Of a DNA stretch of 64,000 bases, positions 25,350 through 34,365 are shown piece by piece (position 1 is the stretch's first letter; each line of letters opens with the position of its first letter). The DNA lies in the NCBI RefSeq assembly GCF_018678075.1, contig NZ_JAHHIR010000039.1, positions 34,812-98,811 on the forward strand. The letters run 5' to 3'. The stretch is from Epibacterium ulvae (GTDB lineage: Bacteria > Pseudomonadota > Alphaproteobacteria > Rhodobacterales > Rhodobacteraceae). Made by a program: the position numbers and the translations under genes. The notes under the pieces were generated by a model. The model was not told where the DNA came from and made no database searches. It worked only from the letters and a program-made list of their open reading frames with translations.

Positions 25350-26774
25350 ATGACCATTACCCCTGTTCTTCTGTGCGGCGGCTCCGGCACCCGGCTTTGG
25401 CCTTTGTCACGCAAAAGCTACCCCAAGCAATTTGTGCCGCTGGTGGGGGAGTCGACGCTGTTTCAGGCCTCTAGCCAGCGCCTGTCGGGGGCGGGTTATG
25501 GCGCGCCTGTGGTGCTGACCAATTCCGATTTCCGCTTTATTGTCACCGAACAGCTGTTGGAGGTGGGGATCGACCCCGGCGCCATATTGATCGAACCCGA
25601 AGGGCGCAATACCGCGCCTGCGGTACTGGCGGCGGCCCTGTGGTTGGAGAAGACCGACCCAGACGGGTTGATGCTGGTGGCGCCCTCAGATCATGTGGTG
25701 CCGGATCCCGAAGCCTTTCGCGCCGCGGTCGCCGCCGGGGAAGAGCGCGCACGCGCAGGCCGGCTGGTGACCTTTGGCATCAAGCCGACCCATGCGGAAA
25801 CCGGCTATGGCTACCTGGAACTCGAGGGCGATCCCGGTGATTTTGCGCCTGTGCCGCTGGCGCTGAAACGCTTTGTGGAGAAACCCGACCTGAAAACCGC
25901 CGAAGCGATGCTGGCCTCGGGTCAGTATCTGTGGAACGCGGGGATTTTCCTGTTCTCGGTGAAAACCATTCTGGCGGCTTTCCGTGCCCATGCGCCGGAT
26001 CTGATGGCGCCGGTGCAGGGGGCGGTGGATCAGGGCAAGACCGATCTGGGCTTCTTGCGTCTGGACCCTGCGGCCTGGAGCGGGGCTGAAGATATCTCGA
26101 TCGATTATGCGGTGATGGAGCGGGCCGATAACCTGACGGTGGTGCCCTTTGCGGCTGGCTGGTCCGATCTGGGCGGCTGGGACGCGGTCTGGCGCGAAAG
26201 CAGCCCCGACGCGGCCGGGGTTGTGACCTCGGATAATGCCACCGCAATTGATTGTGAAAACAGCCTGCTGCGGTCCGAGGATGCCAGCCTGGAAGTGGTG
26301 GGGATTGGCCTCAAAGATATCATCACGGTCGCCATGCCCGATGCGGTTCTGGTCGCCGATGCCTCCCGCGCGCAGGATGTGAAAAAAGCCGTGGCCGCGC
26401 TCAAGGAAAAATCCGCCAAACAGGCGGTGCAATTCCCCAAGGATCACCGCCCTTGGGGTTGGTTTGAAAGCCTGGTGGTGGGCGAGCGATTCCAGGTGAA
26501 GCGTATTCTGGTGCACCCGGGTGCGGCCCTGTCGTTGCAAAGCCATCACCACCGCTCGGAACATTGGATTGTGGTGGAGGGTACCGCCAAGGTCACGGTG
26601 GATGATACCGTGCAATTGGTGAGCGAGAACCAGTCAGTCTATATTCCCCTCGGCGCCACCCACCGGATGGAAAACCCCGGCAAAGTACCAATGGTGCTGA
26701 TCGAAGTGCAGACCGGCAGCTATTTGGGCGAAGACGACATCATCCGCTATGAGGATGTCTATGCCCGCACATAA
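25350..26774 (+). CDS. manC: Mannose-1-phosphate guanylyltransferase / mannose-6-phosphate isomerase
   Basis: The protein has 474 residues, the usual length of the bifunctional ManC/AlgA/CpsB enzymes. The GDP-mannose pyrophosphorylase signature CGGSGTRLWPLSRKSYPKQF is at the N-terminus. FVEKPDLKTAEAML and WNAGIFLFSVKTIL follow at the sugar-binding region. The C-terminal cupin (type II phosphomannose isomerase) shows RPWGWFESLVVGERFQVKRI, SLQSHHHRSEHWIVVEGTA and IPLGATHRMENPG, including the metal-binding His residues. It makes GDP-mannose from mannose-1-phosphate and can interconvert fructose-6- and mannose-6-phosphate. With the phosphomannomutase at 59.3 kb this gives a complete GDP-mannose route. 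The epimerase gene follows 155 bp downstream on the same strand. Confidence 0.95.
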   Translation: MTITPVLLCGGSGTRLWPLSRKSYPKQFVPLVGESTLFQASSQRLSGAGYGAPVVLTNSDFRFIVTEQLLEVGIDPGAILIEPEGRNTAPAVLAAALWLEKTDPDGLMLVAPSDHVVPDPEAFRAAVAAGEERARAGRLVTFGIKPTHAETGYGYLELEGDPGDFAPVPLALKRFVEKPDLKTAEAMLASGQYLWNAGIFLFSVKTILAAFRAHAPDLMAPVQGAVDQGKTDLGFLRLDPAAWSGAEDISIDYAVMERADNLTVVPFAAGWSDLGGWDAVWRESSPDAAGVVTSDNATAIDCENSLLRSEDASLEVVGIGLKDIITVAMPDAVLVADASRAQDVKKAVAALKEKSAKQAVQFPKDHRPWGWFESLVVGERFQVKRILVHPGAALSLQSHHHRSEHWIVVEGTAKVTVDDTVQLVSENQSVYIPLGATHRMENPGKVPMVLIEVQTGSYLGEDDIIRYEDVYART

Positions 26775-26929
26775 GCCATGCGCTGTTGCAAAGATAACAA
26801 GCGGGTAAGCCAGCCCTTGGGGGCTTGCCTTCCTTTCGGGGGCAGTGTTCAAGCAGAACACTCTCATAAAAGACCGTCTGGGCACTGGCCTGGGGTTTGG
26901 CGGTCTTGGCCCCCAAAGGACACCCAGGA

Positions 26930-27961
26930 ATGACACGCGCTTCCTCTCACACGTCTGCGACATCTCATAAAACCGCGCTGGTGACCGGGGCGGCCGGGTT
27001 CATCGGCTATCACTGCTGTCAGGCGCTGCTGGCGCAGGGGCTGCGTGTGGTGGGGCTGGATGTGATGAGCACATATTACGATGTGTCGCTCAAACAGGAC
27101 CGTCTGGCGCAGCTTGCAGGGGATTTCCGCTTTGTTGAGGGCGCGGTTGAGACGCCGGGCCTGTTGCTGGATCTCTTTGCCGAAGAGACGTTTGACGTGG
27201 TGATCCATCTCGCAGCCCAGGCCGGAGTGCGCTATTCGATCGACAATCCGCGCGCCTATCTGGACAGCAATATCGCCGGCACCTTTGAACTGCTGGAAGC
27301 CGCCCGCGCCCATCCGCCGGCCCATATGTTGCTGGCCTCCAGTTCGTCCGCTTATGGCGCCAATACCCAGATGCCTTACGCCGAATGCGCGCCGTCGGAC
27401 CATCCCCTGTCGTTTTACGCCGCCACCAAAAAGGCCGGTGAGGCGATGGCCCATTCCTATGCCCATCTTTATGATCTGCCGATCACCCTGTTTCGGTTTT
27501 TCACCGTCTATGGCCCCTGGGGCCGCCCCGATATGGCGCTGTTCAAATTCACCAAGGCAATTTTGGCGGGCGAGGCGATCGACGTCTACAATCACGGCGA
27601 TATGAGTCGGGATTTCACCTATATCGATGATCTGGTGGCGGGGATTGTGGCGCTGATCGACGCGGTGCCTGTGGCGGGGGAGCGGGCCCATGCCAGTGAC
27701 AGTCTGTCGCCGGCCGCGTCCTGGCGGATTGTCAATCTGGGCAATTCCAAACCGGTGCAATTGACCGAGTTCATCACCGCCATCGAGGCCGCCACCGGCA
27801 AAGTGGCGATCCAGAACCTGTTGCCGATGCAGGCCGGTGATCTGCCGGCCACCTGGGCCGATACCACATTGTTGGAAGCGCTGACGGGCGAGCGACAACA
27901 CACCGATCTGCGCAGCGGCGTGGCGCGGTTTGTGGCGTGGTATTGTAGCTATTACAGCTGA
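26930..27961 (+). CDS. NAD-dependent nucleotide-sugar epimerase (UDP-glucuronate 4-epimerase-like)
   Basis: The protein has 343 residues. It is an extended short-chain dehydrogenase with TGAAGFIGYHCCQALLAQG at the NAD site, HLAAQAGVRYSIDNPRAYL, the SSSSAYG active-site strand, and the catalytic YAATKK. The AGVRYS element and the RFFTVYGPWGRPDMALFKF segment are characteristic of UDP-glucuronate 4-epimerases, which make UDP-galacturonate. The ATG at 26930 follows AAAGGA by about 8 nt. The 26897 start would add an unrelated leader. It fits with the UDP-glucose dehydrogenase at 58 kb, which would supply UDP-glucuronate. Confidence 0.85.
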   Translation: MTRASSHTSATSHKTALVTGAAGFIGYHCCQALLAQGLRVVGLDVMSTYYDVSLKQDRLAQLAGDFRFVEGAVETPGLLLDLFAEETFDVVIHLAAQAGVRYSIDNPRAYLDSNIAGTFELLEAARAHPPAHMLLASSSSAYGANTQMPYAECAPSDHPLSFYAATKKAGEAMAHSYAHLYDLPITLFRFFTVYGPWGRPDMALFKFTKAILAGEAIDVYNHGDMSRDFTYIDDLVAGIVALIDAVPVAGERAHASDSLSPAASWRIVNLGNSKPVQLTEFITAIEAATGKVAIQNLLPMQAGDLPATWADTTLLEALTGERQHTDLRSGVARFVAWYCSYYS

Positions 27962-27980
27962 ACCGCTGTTAGAGCGGCGC

Positions 27981-28931
27981 TTATTCCAGTATGGGAACTG
28001 GGCGTGCGGCCTCCTGCGCGGCCTTTATATTCTGCTCCAGACTGCGTTTGGAATACATAGAACAAAGCACCACCCCGTCTGGATTGCAGGCCCGCGCCCG
28101 CGCCAGAAGAGCGGCGGCGGCCAGCTCTTTGAGGGGGGCCTGCGGCGCGGCCAGGTTTGCGCTGCGCAACCGTTCCAGCAGCTCTGTATCCTGTCGCAGG
28201 CGGCGTTCCAGATGGGCCAATTCCCCCGCCACCCCAAAGACGGAATGGGTGATCACATCCAGCCCCGCAGTACGTGCCGTTGTCAGGGGGGCCTGATCCG
28301 CGACTGGATGCGCCAGTTGCACCGCAGAAAACGGCGTGCCAATGCGCGCCGCCGCCAGGGCCGCCGCGCCATCGCCGGCCACCGCCAGGGCGCGGGCTTT
28401 GCCAGAGGTGGTCAGATCCTCCAACACGCGCAGGATCTCATCGCGCTCCAGATCCTGGGGGTCGGCATTGTGTAACGCATAAAGGGTGACCTGCTCTAGG
28501 TTGAGCCGTTTCAGAGACTGTTCCAGGGAATTTTTCAGGATATCGGGGGTCAGCGGCAGTCTGCGATTGGCGGTGGCACCGGATTTCCGGATCATCGCGC
28601 GCATCGGGGACAGGGCGCGGCTGGCCGGGCGCAATGCGGCACGCAGCAGCTTCTTGGCCGGGTTTTGGGGCGGTGGCAACAGGCCGACCTTGGTGCAGAT
28701 TTGCGCCTGGTCCCGATCGGCCCCACGTTCGGCCAAAAACGCGCCAAGCAGCATCTCGGCCTCGCCGCCGCCATAGGCCGGGGCCACGTCAAACCAGCGC
28801 ACCCCCGCAGCCCAGGCCCGCGCCAGGGCCTGCTGTCCCTGGGCGGCAGAGACCCGTGATCCCAGCGAGGCGCAGCCCATGCCCAGCGATGAGGTTTCAA
28901 CCCCAATTGCGTGCAGCGTGACCTTATGCAT
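27981..28931 (-). CDS. Aldo/keto reductase family protein
   Basis: The protein has 316 residues with an AKR barrel. The tetrad is visible: Asp in WFDVAPAYGGGEAE, Tyr in the same motif, Lys in ICTKVG, and His in TLYALHNADP. It would reduce or oxidise a carbonyl with NADPH. The gene is third in the minus-strand set glycosyltransferase, GMC oxidoreductase, AKR, and overlaps the GMC gene by 8 bp. Coupled AKR and GMC genes in a glycan locus suggest a two-step redox change at one sugar position. The epimerase gene ends 19 bp away on the other strand. Confidence 0.85.
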   Translation of the reverse strand: MHKVTLHAIGVETSSLGMGCASLGSRVSAAQGQQALARAWAAGVRWFDVAPAYGGGEAEMLLGAFLAERGADRDQAQICTKVGLLPPPQNPAKKLLRAALRPASRALSPMRAMIRKSGATANRRLPLTPDILKNSLEQSLKRLNLEQVTLYALHNADPQDLERDEILRVLEDLTTSGKARALAVAGDGAAALAAARIGTPFSAVQLAHPVADQAPLTTARTAGLDVITHSVFGVAGELAHLERRLRQDTELLERLRSANLAAPQAPLKELAAAALLARARACNPDGVVLCSMYSKRSLEQNIKAAQEAARPVPILE

Positions 28932-30624
28932 GACAGCACTCCTTGAGGTGATCCGCCAGGCGCAGCCCGATCTGCAGTGCCGTCAGCGTGGGGTTGGCCT
29001 GCGATGATGTGGGCAGGATGGCAGTTGAGACGACATAGAGGTTGGCCAGATCAAAACTCTGCGCCATGGCGTTGACCACCGCCTCTTTTGGATCTGTGCC
29101 CATGCGGATGGTGCCTTCTTGGTGATTGCCATGGATGGCTTCTTTGAGCACACCGTCTGCGCGGTCCGCCGCGTCGTAGCGATAATGCAGTCGTCCCAGA
29201 CCCTCGGCGCGCAGCCAGGTCTCAATCTCGTCATGGGCCTTCAGGACGCTGGCCACATCTTTGTCCGAGTAGCGGAACTCGATTTCGAGACGGCGCATCC
29301 CGGTGGCGTCGCGCTCAGAGCTCAACCGCATCTGGCTGGCGGCATCTGGCAGGTGTTCGCTGTGGAACTCCAACCCATAGCGGCGGGCGGGGTTGGTCAG
29401 GAAAAACCCCGGGATCCGGTGTTTGGCAAAATAGCGATGATAGATGAACCAGGGGGCAAAGCTCAGCGTGCGCAGAGGGTCGCGCAGAATGTTCAACAGA
29501 TGCGGCAGGCGGGCATAGGGGCCGGGGCCGCAATGGCGCAGACGGATGGGCTCTGCGATGATACGTTTGCCAATCCCCGGCAGGGTCAGCCCCAGAAACA
29601 CCGACGACAGCGGCCCCGAGCGATGGGCGGGTTTGGCGATCTCGGGCACCACGGGCCAAAAGGCGACATTGGCCAGGCCGGCCTCTTGTTGACAGGCATC
29701 AGACGGGGTGATGCGGCGGCGGACATAAGATCCATGCGCATCCACATGATAGGTCAACGCATCATGGAGCGCGGGGGTGTCAAAGGTGATATCAGCGATC
29801 TGCCCGTTCACATGCCCCATGTAATATTTACCCAAAGCCCCATCGGCACCGCCAAACAGATCCGGGTGCTGGTCTTGGACATTCAGCAGCAACCGGGTTG
29901 AGGCATTGCCGCCCCCGGTCAGGATCACGCGGCTCACCGGCAGCTGTGCGGTGGTCTGTTCAGATGTCTGCCCAGTGGTCTGGGACGTGTGGAAATGCAG
30001 GTTAAGCGCGGCGATCTGGCTCGGTTCTGTCTGGCCCGGTTCTGTCTGGCTCAGCTCAACCCCGGTGACGGTGATATTGAGCGCCAGTGTGATCCTGTCG
30101 TCCTCGGCAAGGCGGTCGCGGTGTTTCACATGGGCGCGTGGCTGGTTCACCCAGCGCTCCAGCCGATCCACCTGAAAGCGATCCGAGGTGGTCTGCACAC
30201 CGGGCGCGGGCGCGGAAAACACCGGCGCGCCGGCCCCGAGCAGGCTGCAGGCTTCCTCCAATGTCGGGTCCAGGTCGTCTTTTTGGATCGGCCAGCCCTC
30301 AAGCCCGAGCCAGGGGCGGGGCTGAAAATCGATGTCATCACAAGGAACGCAGCGCCCACCCCACAGGCCACCCGCCCCACCAAGGCGCCGCGCCGTGGTG
30401 ATATGGGCTGCATAATGATGATCCGGCGTCAGCACGTGGTCGGCCGAAAGATCCTGACGCTGCGCATCTGCCGCCTCGCCGCCGCTTTCCAACAGCAGCA
30501 CCCGAAAGCCCCGATCCGCCAGGGCCACGGCCATATTGAGGCCAATGGGCCCCGCTCCAACCAGGGTAATCTCGGCGTTAAGCGCCCTAAGATCCGCAAG
30601 CGATGCTGTGTTCAAAATCGGCAC
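28924..30624 (-). CDS. GMC-family FAD-dependent oxidoreductase
   Basis: The protein has 566 residues. The FAD dinucleotide-binding motif is in ITLVGAGPIGLNMAVALADR. GGAGGLWGGRCVP follows at the flavin-contact loop, and the C-terminal GMC domain shows HQEGTIRMGTDP and ILPTSSQANPTLTALQIGLR. GMC enzymes oxidise alcohols and sugars. The start is a GTG at 30624 with AAGGA 8 nt upstream. The gene overlaps the AKR gene and lies 43 bp after the glycosyltransferase stop. There is no signal peptide, so it probably works in the cytoplasm on a sugar, nucleotide-sugar or lipid-linked intermediate. The exact substrate cannot be named. Confidence 0.87.
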   Translation of the reverse strand: MPILNTASLADLRALNAEITLVGAGPIGLNMAVALADRGFRVLLLESGGEAADAQRQDLSADHVLTPDHHYAAHITTARRLGGAGGLWGGRCVPCDDIDFQPRPWLGLEGWPIQKDDLDPTLEEACSLLGAGAPVFSAPAPGVQTTSDRFQVDRLERWVNQPRAHVKHRDRLAEDDRITLALNITVTGVELSQTEPGQTEPSQIAALNLHFHTSQTTGQTSEQTTAQLPVSRVILTGGGNASTRLLLNVQDQHPDLFGGADGALGKYYMGHVNGQIADITFDTPALHDALTYHVDAHGSYVRRRITPSDACQQEAGLANVAFWPVVPEIAKPAHRSGPLSSVFLGLTLPGIGKRIIAEPIRLRHCGPGPYARLPHLLNILRDPLRTLSFAPWFIYHRYFAKHRIPGFFLTNPARRYGLEFHSEHLPDAASQMRLSSERDATGMRRLEIEFRYSDKDVASVLKAHDEIETWLRAEGLGRLHYRYDAADRADGVLKEAIHGNHQEGTIRMGTDPKEAVVNAMAQSFDLANLYVVSTAILPTSSQANPTLTALQIGLRLADHLKECCHA

Positions 30625-30667
30625 GATACCGTCCTTAGGAAATGAGAGTTTATTTTATGAAATATAT

Positions 30668-31567
30668 TCAGGTGTTTATCGGTGGTTCGTCAAAAATGGC
30701 CTGTTTCAGCATCCAGCCGGCCCGCACCAGGCGCAGCCGCAAAAGCGTCACCACAACCGCCCGCTTTTCTGGCCCGTTCAAGGCGTGATGGCGCAGCGCG
30801 CGCGGGATATGCAACAGGCCGGAACCGGCCACCGCAAAGGCCCGCAGCCCCCAACAAAGCCGGGCTTTGGCATGGGTGCCGCCTGCAAAATAGTTCTCGG
30901 ATGTGGTGCGGCGCCATTTTTTGCGCAGCGCCGCCCAGTTTTGCCGGGTGGGATGGGCGACCTTCAGCTCTGGGACAAAGCGAATGCCATAGCCAAGCGC
31001 CCCGGCCCGGTGGCACCAATCGCTGTCTTCGACCACACGGGGGTTGAAATCCCCCACCGCATCAAAGGTTGCACGGGTGGTCAGCAAATTGGCCGTCACC
31101 GAGAAGCCGCGCGCAATATAAGACTGTTGATGAAAGGCAAAGACGGTCTCAAACGCTTCGGCGCCGCTGCGCGGGGGGGGGGTCTCATCAAACACGGTGA
31201 CCGTGCCGCCGATCATCCCGTCTTCGGCGGTCTGATCCAACGCCATGTCCAGCCAATTGGGGGCAGGGATACAATCGGCATCGATAAAAAACAGCCGGGG
31301 GGCTGTGCTGTGGTGCACGCCCATATTGCGGGCCTCAGCAGCGCCTTTTTTGAGCGCGGTGACAAAACGCACCTGGGGGAAGTCGGTGATGATGGCGGAT
31401 ATATCTTCGGTGGAGTTGTTGTCGGCCACAATCACGTCCACCGGGCGTGCAGGGGTCAGCTGGGGGATCAACGCGGTCAGGCATTTGCGCAACCGCGCGC
31501 CGTCATTGAAATGGGGTATGACAACAGCTGCTAAAAAGTCCTGGTCGTGAGGCGCCTGTGCACTCAT
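30668..31567 (-). CDS. Glycosyltransferase family 2
   Basis: The protein has 299 residues from the ATG at 31567. It has a GT-A fold with AAVVIPHFNDGARLRKCLTA, VDVIVADNNSTED, AEARNMGVHHS and the metal-binding FFIDADCIP. The acceptor region includes VVEDSDWCHRAGALGYGIRF. The open frame extends to 31717, but that part is unlike a transferase N-terminus. The ATG at 31579 is an alternative, and GGAA about 7 nt upstream favours 31567. It is the first gene of an operon with the GMC and AKR genes and divergent from another GT2. A C-terminal hydrophobic stretch may associate it with the membrane. Confidence 0.88.
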   Translation of the reverse strand: MSAQAPHDQDFLAAVVIPHFNDGARLRKCLTALIPQLTPARPVDVIVADNNSTEDISAIITDFPQVRFVTALKKGAAEARNMGVHHSTAPRLFFIDADCIPAPNWLDMALDQTAEDGMIGGTVTVFDETPPPRSGAEAFETVFAFHQQSYIARGFSVTANLLTTRATFDAVGDFNPRVVEDSDWCHRAGALGYGIRFVPELKVAHPTRQNWAALRKKWRRTTSENYFAGGTHAKARLCWGLRAFAVAGSGLLHIPRALRHHALNGPEKRAVVVTLLRLRLVRAGWMLKQAIFDEPPINT

Positions 31568-31943
31568 ACGAATTTCCATTCTTGCATAATATCTTAGGCT
31601 CGGTCCTAAGGCAGTTTGTCCCAGATCGACAAGACCTGTTAAATGGGACGCGAATCTACGGTTGCAGGTTTCAATTACAATGTGACACAGCCAACGGGAT
31701 CTCGGCGGCGAACACAATTTCTAAAGGCTAGGTGTCTGAGGTTTTGGCTGTTTTGCGGCTACAGCGAATTTCCTGATAATCAGCGTTATGTTACATGTAA
31801 AGCATGTTATTTGATGAGCGATAGAGTAATGCTAGGATGAAAACCGGTCTCTGGTGACCGCTGCCCCTTGACTGCTTGCTGTGGCTTTGTACATCAATCA
31901 GTATAAAGATCTTAATTCATTAGATGATTTTCAGGAGCCCGCA
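31568..31943. other. Divergent promoter region between two glycosyltransferase genes
   Basis: This 376-bp AT-rich gap lies between divergent GT2 genes. On the plus strand TTGACT at 31868-31873 is followed after 16 bp by TACATC at 31890-31895, a candidate sigma-70-type promoter for the plus-strand gene. CGGTC and GACCG arms just upstream (about 31845-31862) form a small inverted repeat that could be an operator. A 65-codon ORF inside shows no coding features. Confidence 0.4.
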
Positions 31944-32921
31944 ATGACTACAGGGGTTGTCTTGGTTGCCTTTAATTCAGGGCCGTTGTTGGTGGACTGT
32001 GTCCAGAGCCTGTTGGACAGTCAAGGCGCGGATCTGCGGATCTTGGTGGTCGACAATGGCTCTGCTGAGGATACCGGCGCGCTGTTTGCTGCCTCGGATC
32101 TGGGGGCGCAGCTGATATCACATCAAGTCCGGCCCACCGCGATTGAACCGGGTCAGGTGGCCTTGTGGACATTGTCTCAGAACCACGGGTTTGCCGGCGG
32201 GGTGAACCACGGCTTGCGCGCCTTTATGGGGATGGAAGATGTGGACCACATCTGGGTTTTGAACCCTGACGCGGTGGTGCTGCAGGATACGGCCGCCGCA
32301 CTTGAGACGCGGGCCCGCGAATTGGGTCAGTTTGGCATGATTGGCGGCCGCGTGTGTTACGGGGCAGATCAGAACGTCATCCAAAGCGACGGCGGCCGGG
32401 TCAATCGCTGGACCGGTATCACCTCGCTTTTGAACAATAGAAAAGCCGCCGATCAGACTGATTTCCCTGCGGAAGAGGCGGTCGATTTTGTTTTTGGTGC
32501 GCATATGTTTGTCTCCAAAGACTACATCCGCCGGGTCGGCTATATGCCCGAAGACTACTTCCTTTATTACGAGGAAACCGACTGGTGCCTGCGCCGGGGC
32601 GATGATCCGGCACTGGCGCTTTATCTGGCACCTGATGCGGTGGTGTACCATGTGGGCGGCGCCACGATTGGTTCTAAAACTACCACTCAGGCGGTCTCTT
32701 CTCTGTCATCCTATTTTATGGCGCGCTCGCGGATGCGATTTATGCGCCGCCACTGGCCGCGCGCCCTGCCCTTTGCCTTTGCCTATACGGCAGCCAAAGT
32801 GGTGCAGCTGATGTTGCAGAAAAATCCCAGCGCCGCGCGGGCCTGCCTATATGGGTTGCTGTGCCTGCCAGTGCCAAAATCTTTACGTGCCAAAATAGGC
32901 ACCAACGCGGTGAATGTTTAA
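31944..32921 (+). CDS. Glycosyltransferase family 2 (rhamnosyltransferase-like)
   Basis: The protein has 325 residues. GVVLVAFNSGPLLVDCVQSL and RILVVDNGSAEDTG open the GT-A fold. SQNHGFAGGVNHGLRAFM and the metal-binding WVLNPDAVVL are typical of WbbL-like rhamnosyltransferases. YMPEDYFLYYEETDWCLRRG holds the acidic catalytic region. The ATG at 31944 is chosen because AGGAG stands 6 nt upstream. The open frame to 31881 is not needed. It is the first gene on the plus strand after the divergent region and would add one sugar to the repeat unit. Confidence 0.88.
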   Translation: MTTGVVLVAFNSGPLLVDCVQSLLDSQGADLRILVVDNGSAEDTGALFAASDLGAQLISHQVRPTAIEPGQVALWTLSQNHGFAGGVNHGLRAFMGMEDVDHIWVLNPDAVVLQDTAAALETRARELGQFGMIGGRVCYGADQNVIQSDGGRVNRWTGITSLLNNRKAADQTDFPAEEAVDFVFGAHMFVSKDYIRRVGYMPEDYFLYYEETDWCLRRGDDPALALYLAPDAVVYHVGGATIGSKTTTQAVSSLSSYFMARSRMRFMRRHWPRALPFAFAYTAAKVVQLMLQKNPSAARACLYGLLCLPVPKSLRAKIGTNAVNV

Positions 32922-33210
32922 TGCCTCTCCGCTTTGCCAAGTTTCCTCCTGTCACGTGCTATTTTTGCAGCCCTGGCCGCGTGGAAGGATGCAAATGGGA
33001 AATAATCGGGGCCCAAAGACCGTGCGCCCACCACGTCTAAAAGACTCTAAATAACGCTGTTTTCTCTGCAGCAGCGGTTTCAGAAAATGTGATGACCGGA
33101 TCAGACGCCACATATGCGTTTGATACGACGGGGCCGTTTTGCCGTGCGACGATCCTTTGGGCCTTTGGTCTGGAGGGTTTGCGGATGTCCATGTTTCGGA
33201 GAACAAGTCT

Positions 33211-34365
33211 ATGCAAAGGCTTTCTTTTATCGACAGCAGCCGGGGCATGGCTGTCCTGCTGGCAATACTGTCCCATGCGGTTTTGCATTTTGCAGCTTTT
33301 GTGACCTTTGCGGATGGGGCGGTTTGGCTGCGGTCGGGTTTAACACGGTCTGCCACACCGACCTTTTTGGTGCTGTTTGGGGTGATGTTAGAGCTGGCGT
33401 ATTTCCGCAAAACGCGTGACGGTGGAGATATCGCAAACGCCCGCACGCGATTGTTTCACCGAATGCTCACCTGTTATCTGCTTTATGTGGCGGTGACGCT
33501 GGCGGCGGTGATCACATACAAGCTGACATGGGCGCAAGGTGGCCTGGCCATCAGTTTTCGCGGCACCGGGCGGTTTGCGGATATTTTAAAGATCTATGCC
33601 GCCTTGTTCTTCATCGTGGCCCTGACCTATCCGATGGGGCATCGCTGGGGGGCAGTGTTTTTCCTGGTTCTGGCGACGCTTGGCTGGGGGATAAAATCCT
33701 ATCTGGATGGTCTGGGGTTGCCCAGGTTTGCGCCGACCCAGTTTCTGTTTGGCTATGGGCGTGGCGGCGGGCCGACCATTCTGCCGGGGATGACGCTGGT
33801 TGCCTTTGGCTTGTGGATCGGTGAGGCGATCAGCGGGCGGCGGGCGGCCTTTTGGGCTGTATTTGGATTGGCCCTGGCCGGTTGTGTGATGGGCGCTGGC
33901 CTGCAGCAATACGGCGGTATCGGCTTTATCTGGCGCATTATTCTAGAGCTGCGCTGGCTCAACCACCCGTATTATTACGCCTATGGCTGTGTGGTCGCGG
34001 CAGGGTCGCTGGCAATCTTTTATGCGCTGTGGCGCTTTTGGCCCGCGCCGTCACGATATGTCTCAACTGCATTTGTGGGCCGCGATACACTGTTTTTCTA
34101 TGGGTTTGGCAACATCGCGTTGAATATGCTGCCCGCATATAAAGGCGCAGATCCCGAGATCGCGCTGATGTTCATTGTGGCCTTTATGTTGGGGCTGACA
34201 TTGGTGGTCATCTGCAAAGCCCCGATTTATGCAAGCCTTGACCGGATCACACGCGGCGGGATGGCACGGGGTGTGACCTGGTTGGGCCGGATAAACCATC
34301 AGTGTGCACAAAAACTGATGCGGATGGCGCGCCTTTTTGACCGAGTTTTCTATAGCCGCAGCTAA
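33211..34365 (+). CDS. Polytopic acyltransferase-like membrane protein
   Basis: The protein has 384 residues with about ten predicted membrane helices. The start MQRLSFIDSSRGMAVLLAIL resembles the first helix of DUF1624/OpgC-type and acyltransferase-3-like proteins, where the R-G pair is conserved and an active-site His follows (SHAVLHF). Such proteins move acyl groups, often acetyl, across the membrane onto glycans. I chose the ATG at 33211, with CGGAG upstream. The frame from 33139 adds a hydrophilic leader. It overlaps the flippase stop by 4 bp (convergent). Likely role: O-acetylation or succinylation of the repeat unit. Confidence 0.7.
   Translation: MQRLSFIDSSRGMAVLLAILSHAVLHFAAFVTFADGAVWLRSGLTRSATPTFLVLFGVMLELAYFRKTRDGGDIANARTRLFHRMLTCYLLYVAVTLAAVITYKLTWAQGGLAISFRGTGRFADILKIYAALFFIVALTYPMGHRWGAVFFLVLATLGWGIKSYLDGLGLPRFAPTQFLFGYGRGGGPTILPGMTLVAFGLWIGEAISGRRAAFWAVFGLALAGCVMGAGLQQYGGIGFIWRIILELRWLNHPYYYAYGCVVAAGSLAIFYALWRFWPAPSRYVSTAFVGRDTLFFYGFGNIALNMLPAYKGADPEIALMFIVAFMLGLTLVVICKAPIYASLDRITRGGMARGVTWLGRINHQCAQKLMRMARLFDRVFYSRS

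Noticed and set aside
25686..26615. 309-codon minus-strand frame over manC
   Set aside because: manC is unmistakable on the plus strand, so this is a shadow.
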